A stretch of DNA of 64,000 nt from Cryomorphaceae bacterium (GTDB lineage: Bacteria > Bacteroidota > Bacteroidia > Flavobacteriales_D > Crocinitomicaceae), in NCBI GenBank assembly GCA_027483605.1, contig JAIXUE010000009.1, positions 102,440-166,439 on the forward strand, read 5' to 3'. The notes below the pieces were generated by a model, which searched no databases, was not told the origin of the DNA, and saw only the letters and a list, made by a program, of their open reading frames with translations. Position numbers and translations under genes: made by a program. This document shows, in pieces, positions 35,841 to 44,479 of the stretch; the first letter of the stretch is position 1; each line of letters opens with the position of its first letter.

Positions 35841-36698
35841 TCATTGCGAAAATTGAACCTGATTCAAAATTGGTTGAATCAATTCTTTTGATTCAGGCTG
35901 TAACAAGGAAAAGGCAAAACACTTCTTTCCTAAATCTTTAAATGAGGCGCCAAAATGATACACTTTGTGATCATCTATAAGCAAAAAACGATCATGGATG
36001 CGTTTATGAACACCAATTTTTATTTTTGGAAATTGTACATTGTATTTTTCAATATCGTTTCGAAAAGAAGTTTCAATCCGATCTGTTATTATCGTAGCAT
36101 CCACGTTTTTACTCCTCTTGCTCAATAATCCTAATATGGACTCATCGCAGTAATTATCGATAATGCAAATAGATTTTTGAGCAGACTTAATGAGGTTACA
36201 AACAAAAAGATAAGCGTCAAATAGTTGGCCATCATAAAAAATACCTTGCTTAGGCAATAGCTCTTTTTCTAATTTTAATGACAACTCCGCCTGACGACTT
36301 GCTAGAAGAGCAACTTTATCTTCTATTTGCTCCATTCGATGGTGAAATTGATGCCCTTGTAGTAAAAAATACTTAAGTACACGGTTGGACCATATGCGAA
36401 ATTCAATCCCCATTGTAGATTTGACGCGATAACCTACGGATAGAATCATGTCTAAATTATAATGCTCTACCTGATAAACTTTACCATCTTGGGCAGTTGT
36501 CGCAAATTTTGCGACAACTGAAAAACCATATAGCTCCTCAGATTTTGCATTACTAATATGTTTACCGATTGTTTTGATATCTCTATCGAATAAAATGGCA
36601 AGTTGCTGGCGATTTAGCCACACATTTTCATCCTTAATCAGTACTTGTAATCTGGTTTCATGATGTTTCGAAGTAAAAAAGAAAAGCTCATTTTGCAT
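35841..36698 (-). CDS. RhuM-family protein fused to a PLD-like domain
   Basis: 285 residues. The N-terminal 115 or so match the RhuM pattern: WLNRQQLAILFDRDIKTIGKHISNA split around a helix-turn-helix-like turn, YNLDMILSVGYRVKS, and FRIWSNRVLKYFLLQG. A coiled stretch follows. The C-terminal part (from SICIIDNYCDESILGLL) resembles a phospholipase D-like fold with RIHDRFLLIDDHKVYHFGAS, where H-x-R-x4-D replaces the usual H-x-K-x4-D. RhuM proteins occur in accessory regions and have no settled function. No clear promoter was seen. Confidence 0.75.
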   Translation of the reverse strand: MQNELFFFTSKHHETRLQVLIKDENVWLNRQQLAILFDRDIKTIGKHISNAKSEELYGFSVVAKFATTAQDGKVYQVEHYNLDMILSVGYRVKSTMGIEFRIWSNRVLKYFLLQGHQFHHRMEQIEDKVALLASRQAELSLKLEKELLPKQGIFYDGQLFDAYLFVCNLIKSAQKSICIIDNYCDESILGLLSKRSKNVDATIITDRIETSFRNDIEKYNVQFPKIKIGVHKRIHDRFLLIDDHKVYHFGASFKDLGKKCFAFSLLQPESKELIQPILNQVQFSQ

Positions 36699-36740
36699 AG
36701 ACGATTTTAATCTTCAATAACGATAGGTAACGCAAATTAT

Positions 36741-38471
36741 TTAACGCGACAACACAATATTCTCCATCACCAACATATCCATGCTAGTGCGCAGGTAGCA
36801 GGCAATGGCTTCTGCTGGGGCGTTGACGATGGGTTCGTTTTCGTTGAAGGAAGTATTGAGTAAAATGGGAACGCCGGTTTGCTTGAAAAATTCGGAAATG
36901 AGTGCGTGGTAGCGCTCCGAAAATTCGGCATCTACGGTTTGCAAACGGCCCGAGCCATCGGCATGGGTAACGGCCGGAATTTCTGACTGTTTTTCTTTTC
37001 TGATCGGGAATACTTTTTCCATGAACGGAACGGGCTCGTCTAGCTCAAACCAGTTCTTTACTTCTTCTTTGAGGATACTCGGGGCAAAAGGCCTAAAGCT
37101 TTCGCGGCGCTTGATTTTGAGATTTAAAATTTCTTTGGCGTCGGAGCGGCGCGGGTCGGCAATAATGGAGCGGCCACCCAACGCGCGTGGGCCAAATTCG
37201 GCGCGTCCGTTGAACCAACCAACTACGCCACCGCCTGTGAGGCACCTGACAATTTCAGGATACAATTCGGCATCGGGGAGTTCGCGGTACACCAAACCCT
37301 GCTGCTCGCATTCGGCCTTGATTTGCGCATTGCTATAGTAGCAACCCGTGTTGGCATCGAATACAGCCTTGCTGCGCTTTTGCCCGGCCACCATGTGGTG
37401 CACCCAATAGGCCGAGCCCATCGAGATGCCGGCGTCATGGCCCGCACTCGGGATATACACGTCGGTAAAAGGCGTGTTGCGCGTAATTTTACCATTGGCA
37501 ACGCTATTTTGCGCCACCCCACCCGCAATACACACCTTGGTGAGGCCTGTTTTTTGGTGCAGGTAGTTCAGGACGTGAAAAATAATTTCTTCGGTATAGC
37601 GCTGCACCGAAGCCGCGAGGTCTTTGTGGTACTGTGTTAGTTCCTCTTCTTTCTTTCTGACCTTGCCAAACGTGGCTTCCATTTTCTCATTGAACAAGGA
37701 ATGCACGAGTGGCATGTAGTCTTCGGAATAATGCACATAACCTTTGTGTGGCGACTGAAAATAACTCAAATTGAGCTTGAACAAGCCACCCGGAATCAGT
37801 TGCACGACATCGCGAAGTTTGTCGACGTACTTCGGCTCACCGTAAGGTGCCAAGCCCATAATTTTGTATTCGTCGCCGTAATACGGAAAGCCCAACAATT
37901 GCGTCATGGCCGAATAAAACACCCCCACTGAATGCGGAAAATCTAAATCTTCGAGCACCTCAATATGAGTCCCTTTCCCTACAGCCAACATAGTGGTGGT
38001 AAAATCGCCAGCACCGTCTATCGATAAAATCGCTGCTTCTTCGTAAGGCGACGGATAAAACGCCGAGGCCAAGTGGCTGCGGTGGTGCTCTACGTTCTGA
38101 ATTTTGGATTCCAACAAGGCTTTGTTGGCCTTCGGATCTACTTTCAGTAGTTCATCGGCAATGCTGAGCACTTGCTTGGCATTCAAAAAGCGCTTTCTGG
38201 CATACTTAAACACCGCCAACGGCGACTGCAGCATAAACGCCATCTTTTTAGAAAACTTCGCCTTCGGATCGCGTCCAATACAGATGTAATCGACCTCATC
38301 GAGGTCAACTTCAGCCTCCTCTAAGCAAAACTGTATGGCCTGCACCGGAAAACCCGCCCAGTGCTTGGTACGCGTAAAACGCTCCTCTTCGGTAGCGGCA
38401 ATGAGCTCGCCGTTGACTAAAATGGCTGCCGATGCATCGGCGTGGTAGGCGTTGATTCCTAGGATGATCAT
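36741..38471 (-). CDS. Carbamoyltransferase (NodU/CmcH family)
   Basis: It transfers a carbamoyl group from carbamoyl phosphate, via an adenylated intermediate, to a hydroxyl on a sugar or secondary metabolite. The 576-residue product has the N-terminal Kae1-like domain (NAYHADASAAILVNGEL, EEERFTRTKHW, LSIDGAGDFTTTML) and the C-terminal domain with FNGRAEFGPRALGGRSIIAD and LLNTSFNENEPIVNAP. In this locus it most likely carbamoylates the surface polysaccharide, which is inference. It lies 9 bp after the AlbA_2-type gene. Confidence 0.9.
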   Translation of the reverse strand: MIILGINAYHADASAAILVNGELIAATEEERFTRTKHWAGFPVQAIQFCLEEAEVDLDEVDYICIGRDPKAKFSKKMAFMLQSPLAVFKYARKRFLNAKQVLSIADELLKVDPKANKALLESKIQNVEHHRSHLASAFYPSPYEEAAILSIDGAGDFTTTMLAVGKGTHIEVLEDLDFPHSVGVFYSAMTQLLGFPYYGDEYKIMGLAPYGEPKYVDKLRDVVQLIPGGLFKLNLSYFQSPHKGYVHYSEDYMPLVHSLFNEKMEATFGKVRKKEEELTQYHKDLAASVQRYTEEIIFHVLNYLHQKTGLTKVCIAGGVAQNSVANGKITRNTPFTDVYIPSAGHDAGISMGSAYWVHHMVAGQKRSKAVFDANTGCYYSNAQIKAECEQQGLVYRELPDAELYPEIVRCLTGGGVVGWFNGRAEFGPRALGGRSIIADPRRSDAKEILNLKIKRRESFRPFAPSILKEEVKNWFELDEPVPFMEKVFPIRKEKQSEIPAVTHADGSGRLQTVDAEFSERYHALISEFFKQTGVPILLNTSFNENEPIVNAPAEAIACYLRTSMDMLVMENIVLSR

Positions 38472-38480
38472 GTTGTTATT

Positions 38481-39812
38481 TTATTTTTTTAATAATAGCC
38501 ATTTTCCACTTTTTGTAGAACCTTTTCTCGCTAAATAGCCATTTTGTTTTAACATTTTAAGGTGATATTCAACACCTCTTTGGGAAATCTCTAGACGTGT
38601 AGCTAACTCAGCTGCAGTTATTTCTGGATTCAATTTGATTAAATTCAGTATGAAAAGAGAAGTTTCTCCCCTAGTTTCTCCCCTAGTTTCTTCCATAGTT
38701 TCTTCCATAGTTTCTTCCATAGTTTTGGGTACAAGAACAAATTTAGGAAAGGTCATGCGGATGAAATTATCCGAGAAATAAAAACTCGATTGCGGGTAAC
38801 TTTGTAAAATACGCGGAACTCCTGAACCTAGTTGTTCAACTAGTTCTAGGTCTTTAAATATGCGCATGATTTCAATGTTCCTTGGCATAGAAATACCCTT
38901 AAAGAATTCTTCTTCTGACAAACCTTGTGGTAAACTACCATATGAAGTTATTTCGATTCGATCTGGAAACAATTCAAATTTAGGAGCTAGTTCAGTCGTA
39001 TAATCGTTATGCACAAATGCATTGAGAATAGCTTCTCTTAGTGCTATTGGATCCCAAAGTTTATTTTCTTTACGTTCTTTGGGCGTAATTTCAACTAGGG
39101 TTTTGTTTTCAACATCAACTTTATCCAATACTTGTTTGGCAGCTTTAATGATGGAATGATTACCAAACTCTTCAGATTCTAGTAAATCAGCGCGGCCTCG
39201 TACACCATACTTGGCTATTTTAACCGACACTTTATTTGCGTCTGACATGAGGTAAGCGATGTAATTCAGTGACCCGGTATTGGTTAAAAAATCGAGGGTT
39301 TTGAAAAAATGAGGCATTAAATTTTTTCCTTGAACGTTGTAATATATCTGCAATTGCTCAAATCGCAGGTCTTGATCAGGAGATTCAATAACCCGAATAG
39401 AAGTTTTCAAGCGTTTGGTAAATAAATCTTCTATCATACGCACACTCATTGGCTCAGCAGCGCTACCAGTTCTGATGAAAGCTCCTTTTGGCGACATTCC
39501 ATATTTCTTGACATAATACGGTCGCTCTTGCCCACTTGCTATTCGGATTTTTACCAAATCTTTGTCGCCTTCTTTTTCAGAAACCACGTCAAACAAACCT
39601 AGACAAGAGGGTTCAATATTCGTAATGAGTCTATTTTTTATTAGCAATTGACACTCATCTGAATTATTTACACCAATAATAGCCCCGTTTTTATCGATAC
39701 CGATAAAAATGGTACCACCACCAGGGTAATTTAGAAAGGCAACCACTTCTTTTTCAAGCCCATCCGAAAGGCGACTCTTAAACTCTATTCTATGGTTTTC
39801 CATGCGTTCCAT
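38481..39812 (-). CDS. AlbA_2/Schlafen-type ATP-binding putative transcriptional regulator
   Basis: 443 residues from the ATG at 39812 (2 nt after the upstream stop; a TTG at 39818 is also in frame). The N-terminal AlbA_2 domain has IEFKSRLSDGLEKEVVAFLN and GGTIFIGIDKNGAIIGV. The middle has the HATPase_c_4-like segment with LREAILNAFVHNDY and GSGVPRILQSY. The C-terminus is a winged helix (ITAAELATRLEISQRGVEYHL). Before it sits a five-copy 4-residue repeat (EETM/RGET type). The family is common in mobile or variable regions. Confidence 0.82.
   Translation of the reverse strand: MERMENHRIEFKSRLSDGLEKEVVAFLNYPGGGTIFIGIDKNGAIIGVNNSDECQLLIKNRLITNIEPSCLGLFDVVSEKEGDKDLVKIRIASGQERPYYVKKYGMSPKGAFIRTGSAAEPMSVRMIEDLFTKRLKTSIRVIESPDQDLRFEQLQIYYNVQGKNLMPHFFKTLDFLTNTGSLNYIAYLMSDANKVSVKIAKYGVRGRADLLESEEFGNHSIIKAAKQVLDKVDVENKTLVEITPKERKENKLWDPIALREAILNAFVHNDYTTELAPKFELFPDRIEITSYGSLPQGLSEEEFFKGISMPRNIEIMRIFKDLELVEQLGSGVPRILQSYPQSSFYFSDNFIRMTFPKFVLVPKTMEETMEETMEETRGETRGETSLFILNLIKLNPEITAAELATRLEISQRGVEYHLKMLKQNGYLARKGSTKSGKWLLLKK
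38661..38720 (-). repeat. 12-bp in-frame tandem repeat, five copies
   Basis: Units of AGTTTCTTCCAT (three) and AGTTTCTCCCCT (two) on the plus strand. On the coding strand they give repeated Glu-Thr-Met-Glu and Glu-Thr-Arg-Gly blocks linking the ATP-binding and winged-helix parts. Copy-number change would keep the frame. Confidence 0.95.
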
Positions 39813-39814
39813 TT

Positions 39815-40951
39815 TCAAGAAGTGCTAACGCTAAAAAGCTTCAAATATGCGTCTTGATGCTCCGCAAACGGAACTAAAATTTGTTTTTCATAATACGCCG
39901 CCGCACCCCCACACCATTCATCATAGCGTGCTTGGTCCATAGCGGCGAGTTCGGTAATGGCTAGTGGTAAATCGGTAGGGGTTACATCCCAGCCTGCTTT
40001 TTGTGCCGCCAAATTTTTCCAGGGTGTGTTTTTTGAAATCAGTACAGGTCTGCCATTGGCAAATGCTTCTACAATGGAATGGCCGAAATTTTCTCCTTCG
40101 CTCGGAAGCAACAGCGCATGTGCCGACGCCAAATGATGTGCAACCTCATGTGAGGCGCAACTACCATGGTAGTTCACTTGAATAGAAGCGGGCAATTCAG
40201 AAATGACTTTTAAACATTCGTTCCAATACGCTTCATTGTAGCAGGTACCGTAAAGATCCAATTCAATGCTCCCCTTCTGTTCTTTCAAGGCGCTCAATGC
40301 CAATAATGTACCTTTTTCTGGTGCAATTCTTCCAATGTAAACCAATTTTGATTTACCTGCTTCTTTCACAATCTCTTTTACGATGCTGCTTTTTTCTCTT
40401 GCTAGATTCGGAATATTTCGGACTTGTACCCATTTACCCAGAATGAGTTGAATATCCTGAACCTCTGATGCTGAAGTTGCATGAAATATAACCTTCGAAT
40501 AGCGGTTGATCCATCTCATGAAACTTAGAAAAATATATTTCTTCAAAGGCTTTACCGCTAAAGCATGCGGGCTCAGCATACCCCTCGCTGCAACAACAGT
40601 TTTCAACTTTAAAGCCTTCCCAATTGAAACTGGCCAGCGCGAAAACGCTTTGGAGTAAATGCCATTGATGTAAAGCACATCTGGCGCAATGGCTTGGAGT
40701 TGCGCTGCAAGCGTAGCTTTGGATAGGTTTTGTTCAGAGCAATAATACACCTCACAATGCTCACTAAACTTCACCCAAGTATTGGGCGTGATGCCTTCAT
40801 AGGCTTCGGTAGCGCAATAATCGGTATTGCGGGTAAACACATAAAACTGACACTCGGGCATAGCCGCAATCAGGTTGGCAACCGAACGCACTGGCCCACC
40901 GGAGTTGGTACCGGGCAAAAACCAATCTATGGTGATGAAAACGCGGGTCAT
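39815..40951 (-). CDS. Family 4 glycosyltransferase
   Basis: 378 residues, GT-B fold. The N-terminal half has DWFLPGTNSGGPVRSVANLI (acceptor side). The C-terminal half has LVYIGRIAPEKGTLLALSAL and the donor motif LLPSEGENFGHSIVEAFANG (E-x7-E type). It would add one sugar in the polysaccharide repeat. It overlaps the upstream glycosyltransferase stop by ATGA. Base composition is like the flanks, not the A+T-rich block. Confidence 0.9.
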   Translation of the reverse strand: MTRVFITIDWFLPGTNSGGPVRSVANLIAAMPECQFYVFTRNTDYCATEAYEGITPNTWVKFSEHCEVYYCSEQNLSKATLAAQLQAIAPDVLYINGIYSKAFSRWPVSIGKALKLKTVVAARGMLSPHALAVKPLKKYIFLSFMRWINRYSKVIFHATSASEVQDIQLILGKWVQVRNIPNLAREKSSIVKEIVKEAGKSKLVYIGRIAPEKGTLLALSALKEQKGSIELDLYGTCYNEAYWNECLKVISELPASIQVNYHGSCASHEVAHHLASAHALLLPSEGENFGHSIVEAFANGRPVLISKNTPWKNLAAQKAGWDVTPTDLPLAITELAAMDQARYDEWCGGAAAYYEKQILVPFAEHQDAYLKLFSVSTS

Positions 40952-41949
40952 TTTTCTTTGGGCAGCAAGCTGCGGTATACCTTCAAATATTGCTGCGCCA
41001 CCACTGCTGGGTCATAGCGCTTGCAGTTTTCAAAACCTGCAGCAATGAACTCGTTTCTCAACGATTCATTAGAAATCAATTGCTGTAGCCCCTCTTTGAT
41101 ACTTTTAACAGAAAATGGATCTACTAACAAGGCTCCTTTACCGGCAACATCGGGCATCGAAGAGCAGTTACTGGTGAGCACTACCCTACCCGTTGCTTGG
41201 GCTTCAATGATCGGCATGCCAAAACCTTCATGGGTAGAACACAAAGAAACGATATCGGCTTGCTTGTATTTCTCAAGTAAATCTTCAAAAGGAATGCTCT
41301 CACATACCTCATATTTTTGACCTTGCAGGAGTTCTAATTCTTCTGCATCGAGCTTCGCTACAATACTCAGCTTCACGTTCAGGCCTTGGGTGGCTTTCAG
41401 CACGCGTTTGAGATTTTTGTTAGGCGCCGAACCTAAAAGCAAAATGGTTGGGCATTCGGCATTGAACGCTTTATCGGCTCTAACAAAACGCTGATCTACA
41501 ACTGTAGGTATGACTTGAATACGCCTGGCTTTTGGCAAATGGCGCAGGATTTCATTTTTTGTTGCGGTACTCACGCAAGTAATGACATGGGCTTTTTTAA
41601 CGGGCCCAGTGAGCCAAAAATAGCGCAAGAGCTGATATTTAAGCCCTTTGGCCTCGCGCAAGAAACCGATGTCGTGAATGGTGAGCACACGTTTCCCTTT
41701 GGGAATACCCCACAGAAGAAAATGCACATCACCACTCACATGCGTAATGTTTGGGTGCCATTTTTCTACTTTAGTTTCCAAAGCTTTTACACTCAAGTAC
41801 CGCGGAACAATGCCATTCGAAAAATGCGGCGCCTGCCAGTGCTCAAGCTCTGCTTCTTTTTCTAAAAAAGGGCTTAGGGTCTGAAAGTAGTTTTCAATAC
41901 TGAAATTCCCGTAAGGGCGTGGCTTTCTATGCGCGAACAGTAATTTCAT
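40948..41949 (-). CDS. Family 4 glycosyltransferase (mannosyltransferase-like)
   Basis: 333 residues, GT-B. It contains VLTIHDIGFLREAKGLKYQL, ITCVSTATKNEIL, LLGSAPNKNLKRVLKA and CSTHEGFGMPIIEAQATG then SSMPDVAGKGALLVDP. This set is usual for WbaZ/WbdA-like mannosyl or related transferases; the real donor is unknown. It overlaps asnB by 23 bp upstream and the next gene by 4 bp, so it is translationally coupled. Confidence 0.9.
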   Translation of the reverse strand: MKLLFAHRKPRPYGNFSIENYFQTLSPFLEKEAELEHWQAPHFSNGIVPRYLSVKALETKVEKWHPNITHVSGDVHFLLWGIPKGKRVLTIHDIGFLREAKGLKYQLLRYFWLTGPVKKAHVITCVSTATKNEILRHLPKARRIQVIPTVVDQRFVRADKAFNAECPTILLLGSAPNKNLKRVLKATQGLNVKLSIVAKLDAEELELLQGQKYEVCESIPFEDLLEKYKQADIVSLCSTHEGFGMPIIEAQATGRVVLTSNCSSMPDVAGKGALLVDPFSVKSIKEGLQQLISNESLRNEFIAAGFENCKRYDPAVVAQQYLKVYRSLLPKEK

Positions 41950-43717
41950 TTCTTATTAGATAATCCTCTAAAGCAACAATACTCCAAAGACGAGACCAAG
42001 ACCACTGCCCCCTACCCATCACAAATTGCGCCCACTCGGTATTGAGTTGAGGCGCATCTATGCGTTGGGCAAATGCCGCAATACGGCTTTGGCAAAATTC
42101 TTTGAGCTCATGGCGCATCCATTGTTCCCACGGCAAGGTAAAGCCTTGCTTTTTGCGGTCGTATACGTTGGTAGGCAACAAATCTTTGAATGCTTCTATG
42201 AGCAAATATTTAGAGCGCGTGCCGCGCTTGATGTCATCTGGCAAACTCAGCGCAAAATTGACTACGTCTTGATCCATGAAAGGCGCGCGCAATTCTAAGC
42301 CCACCGCCATACTGTATTGGTCGGTATCGCGCAGCAAAACTGGTTGGGTATAGTAGCGCCATTCTTCTACAGAACGCGCACTCATGGTGTCGGGACAAAC
42401 AGCAGCGCTTGGCTGCAAAGTAGGCAAAGGCAAGCCAAAAGCCTTTTGAACAGTATACTGATCAAATAAAATGCGCTGATACGCATAAGCGGCAGCTCCT
42501 TTATCTAAGTTGGCCAACACATCCATGGCTTTGCGGTAACGCAAAGGCAATAAACCTGTGAAGGAACTGAGATGCCGCAGCACTTGCTTTTTCTTAAGCG
42601 CATCTAGTGCCGTAAAGTAATGATAACCCAAAAACCATTCATCGCCACCAATGCCCGAAAGGGCCATTTTAAAACCCGAAGCTTGCGTATGTTTCGAAAC
42701 AACATAGGTGTTCAGGCCATCGCCACTCGGGTGGTCTGTAGCGGCCAAACCCGCCTCAATTTCTTTCAAGAAATCTTGGGGTGTTAGCCTAATTTCATGA
42801 TGCTGTGTGCCGTAGCGCTTCGCAACTTCTGCCGCAATATGGTGTTCGGAAAAAGCCGCTTCATCAAAAGAAACCGTAAAGGTATTCAACGAGGCCCCTA
42901 GTTGTTGGGCCGCTAATGCGGTAATGATGCTGGAGTCTACTCCACCTGACAAGAAAGTAGCAAAAGGCACATCGGCCACCAAGCGTTTCTCAACCGCTGC
43001 AGAAACCAAACGTTTCAATTCACCCAAAACCTCTTGTTCGTTTTTGGGCGCTATTTGTGGCGCTTGCCAATTGGTAAAAGATGCTGTTTTTGGAGAACCA
43101 TTTTCCCAAACAAGGTAAGTACCTGGCTCTAATTGACCAATTTCTGGCAACAAGCTCTCTTGCCCCGGAATACTTTGCCAATACAACCAATTACTCAATT
43201 GCTGACGCGTCGTGTAAGCGGCTTCGGGCTGCATTTGAAGCAATACCCTCACCTCAGACGCAAACGAAAAGACCTCACTGGTCTGATGCACGTAAAGCGG
43301 CTTCTTCCCAAAGCGATCTCTTGCCAACAAGCAAGTATTGTTCTGGGTATCGTAAAACGCAAACGCAAACATCCCATCAAGCTCATCCAAACGCCTATGC
43401 CCGTAGGCCTTCAACCACTCCATCAAGAGTTCGGTATCCGAACTTGTCTGCCACTCAAAATTGAGCGTCGCCTTCAAAGCCTGGTAATTATAAATCTCGC
43501 CATTAAACACCAACACATACCTACCCGTCACGTCAGTGTAAGGCTGATTCGCCCTGGCATCAGTATCACTGATACTCAAGCGCGCATGCCACAGGCAAAT
43601 ATTGTCAGAAGACCAAAACGCCTGCGCGTCAGGGCCACGATGCGCCAAAGCCGCTAAAACTGATTTGGTATCAGGCTGAATGTAGGAGGTGGAAAGCTTA
43701 CCGGCTATACCGCACAT
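41927..43717 (-). CDS. asnB: Asparagine synthase-type amidotransferase
   Basis: 596 residues. The N-terminal class II glutamine amidotransferase has Cys2 as nucleophile (MCGIAGK), and LAHRGPDAQAFW and LVFNGEIYNYQALK follow. The synthetase domain has the PP-loop LSGGVDSSI near residues 255-263. Such genes within polysaccharide loci often amidate a sugar acid instead of making asparagine for protein synthesis; which applies here cannot be told. It sits at the left edge of the A+T-rich block and itself has the flanking composition. Confidence 0.92.
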   Translation of the reverse strand: MCGIAGKLSTSYIQPDTKSVLAALAHRGPDAQAFWSSDNICLWHARLSISDTDARANQPYTDVTGRYVLVFNGEIYNYQALKATLNFEWQTSSDTELLMEWLKAYGHRRLDELDGMFAFAFYDTQNNTCLLARDRFGKKPLYVHQTSEVFSFASEVRVLLQMQPEAAYTTRQQLSNWLYWQSIPGQESLLPEIGQLEPGTYLVWENGSPKTASFTNWQAPQIAPKNEQEVLGELKRLVSAAVEKRLVADVPFATFLSGGVDSSIITALAAQQLGASLNTFTVSFDEAAFSEHHIAAEVAKRYGTQHHEIRLTPQDFLKEIEAGLAATDHPSGDGLNTYVVSKHTQASGFKMALSGIGGDEWFLGYHYFTALDALKKKQVLRHLSSFTGLLPLRYRKAMDVLANLDKGAAAYAYQRILFDQYTVQKAFGLPLPTLQPSAAVCPDTMSARSVEEWRYYTQPVLLRDTDQYSMAVGLELRAPFMDQDVVNFALSLPDDIKRGTRSKYLLIEAFKDLLPTNVYDRKKQGFTLPWEQWMRHELKEFCQSRIAAFAQRIDAPQLNTEWAQFVMGRGQWSWSRLWSIVALEDYLIRNEITVRA

Positions 43718-43732
43718 AGTGAAAGGTTATTC

Positions 43733-44473
43733 TTACTTTTTAGGCAAAAATATTGCATCACACCAAACTAAATTATCATTGCCGTAAATCTTGGAATATA
43801 AATCTTGAAGGTAATACTGATGTTCGAATAACTTTTGACCCATCTTATAAAATAGTGGTTGATCGACGTATTGTTGTTGAAAATAGGTTTCGAAATAAAT
43901 CAAATTTATTTTTTGACTGGATAGCATTTTTTCCGAGCCAATTAATGCAGAAAATTCGCCTCCTTGAATATCCATTTTTAGAATATCAATCAAACTTATG
44001 TCGTTTAACCTTGAATAATGATCTATCGTTGTTGTTTGTATTTCTTGAACTTCATTAAGTTTTAAATTTTTATCACAACCTAACCCAATTTCTTTCGATT
44101 CTAAAAGCGAACTTGTGTCTATATTTTTATTAATAAATAATTTTGAAGTTCCGACTTCGTTAGATATGGCGAAATTATTAAGTATCACTCTTGGGTTGTC
44201 TTTAAATTTACTTTTCAATTTAAAAAAACTCGCGCTAACTGGTTCAAAGCAATGAATTATTGCTTGGGGAAAAAGATCTAAGTATCTCTGAGTAATATCT
44301 CCATTATTTGCACCTAAATCAAAAATTACTGAAACACTACTATTTTTAAAATAATTACATTGAAAGGCAAATTCATCCAGATCATAATCACCTTTTGACA
44401 ATTTTTTCAAATACCCTTTACCATGAACTTCAATGTTTAATGGACTTAGTATTTTATTTATGATTTTTTTCAT
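43733..44473 (-). CDS. FkbM-family methyltransferase
   Basis: 246 residues with SAM motif VIFDLGANNGDITQRYLDLF at about 49-68, then IIHCFEPVSASFFKL and DILKMDIQGGEFSALIGSEKML, the FkbM pattern. It probably O-methylates a sugar of the surface polysaccharide, as these genes do in many such loci. This is the first clearly A+T-rich gene when coming from asnB, 15 bp away. Confidence 0.88.
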   Translation of the reverse strand: MKKIINKILSPLNIEVHGKGYLKKLSKGDYDLDEFAFQCNYFKNSSVSVIFDLGANNGDITQRYLDLFPQAIIHCFEPVSASFFKLKSKFKDNPRVILNNFAISNEVGTSKLFINKNIDTSSLLESKEIGLGCDKNLKLNEVQEIQTTTIDHYSRLNDISLIDILKMDIQGGEFSALIGSEKMLSSQKINLIYFETYFQQQYVDQPLFYKMGQKLFEHQYYLQDLYSKIYGNDNLVWCDAIFLPKK

Positions 44474-44479
44474 ATTAAA

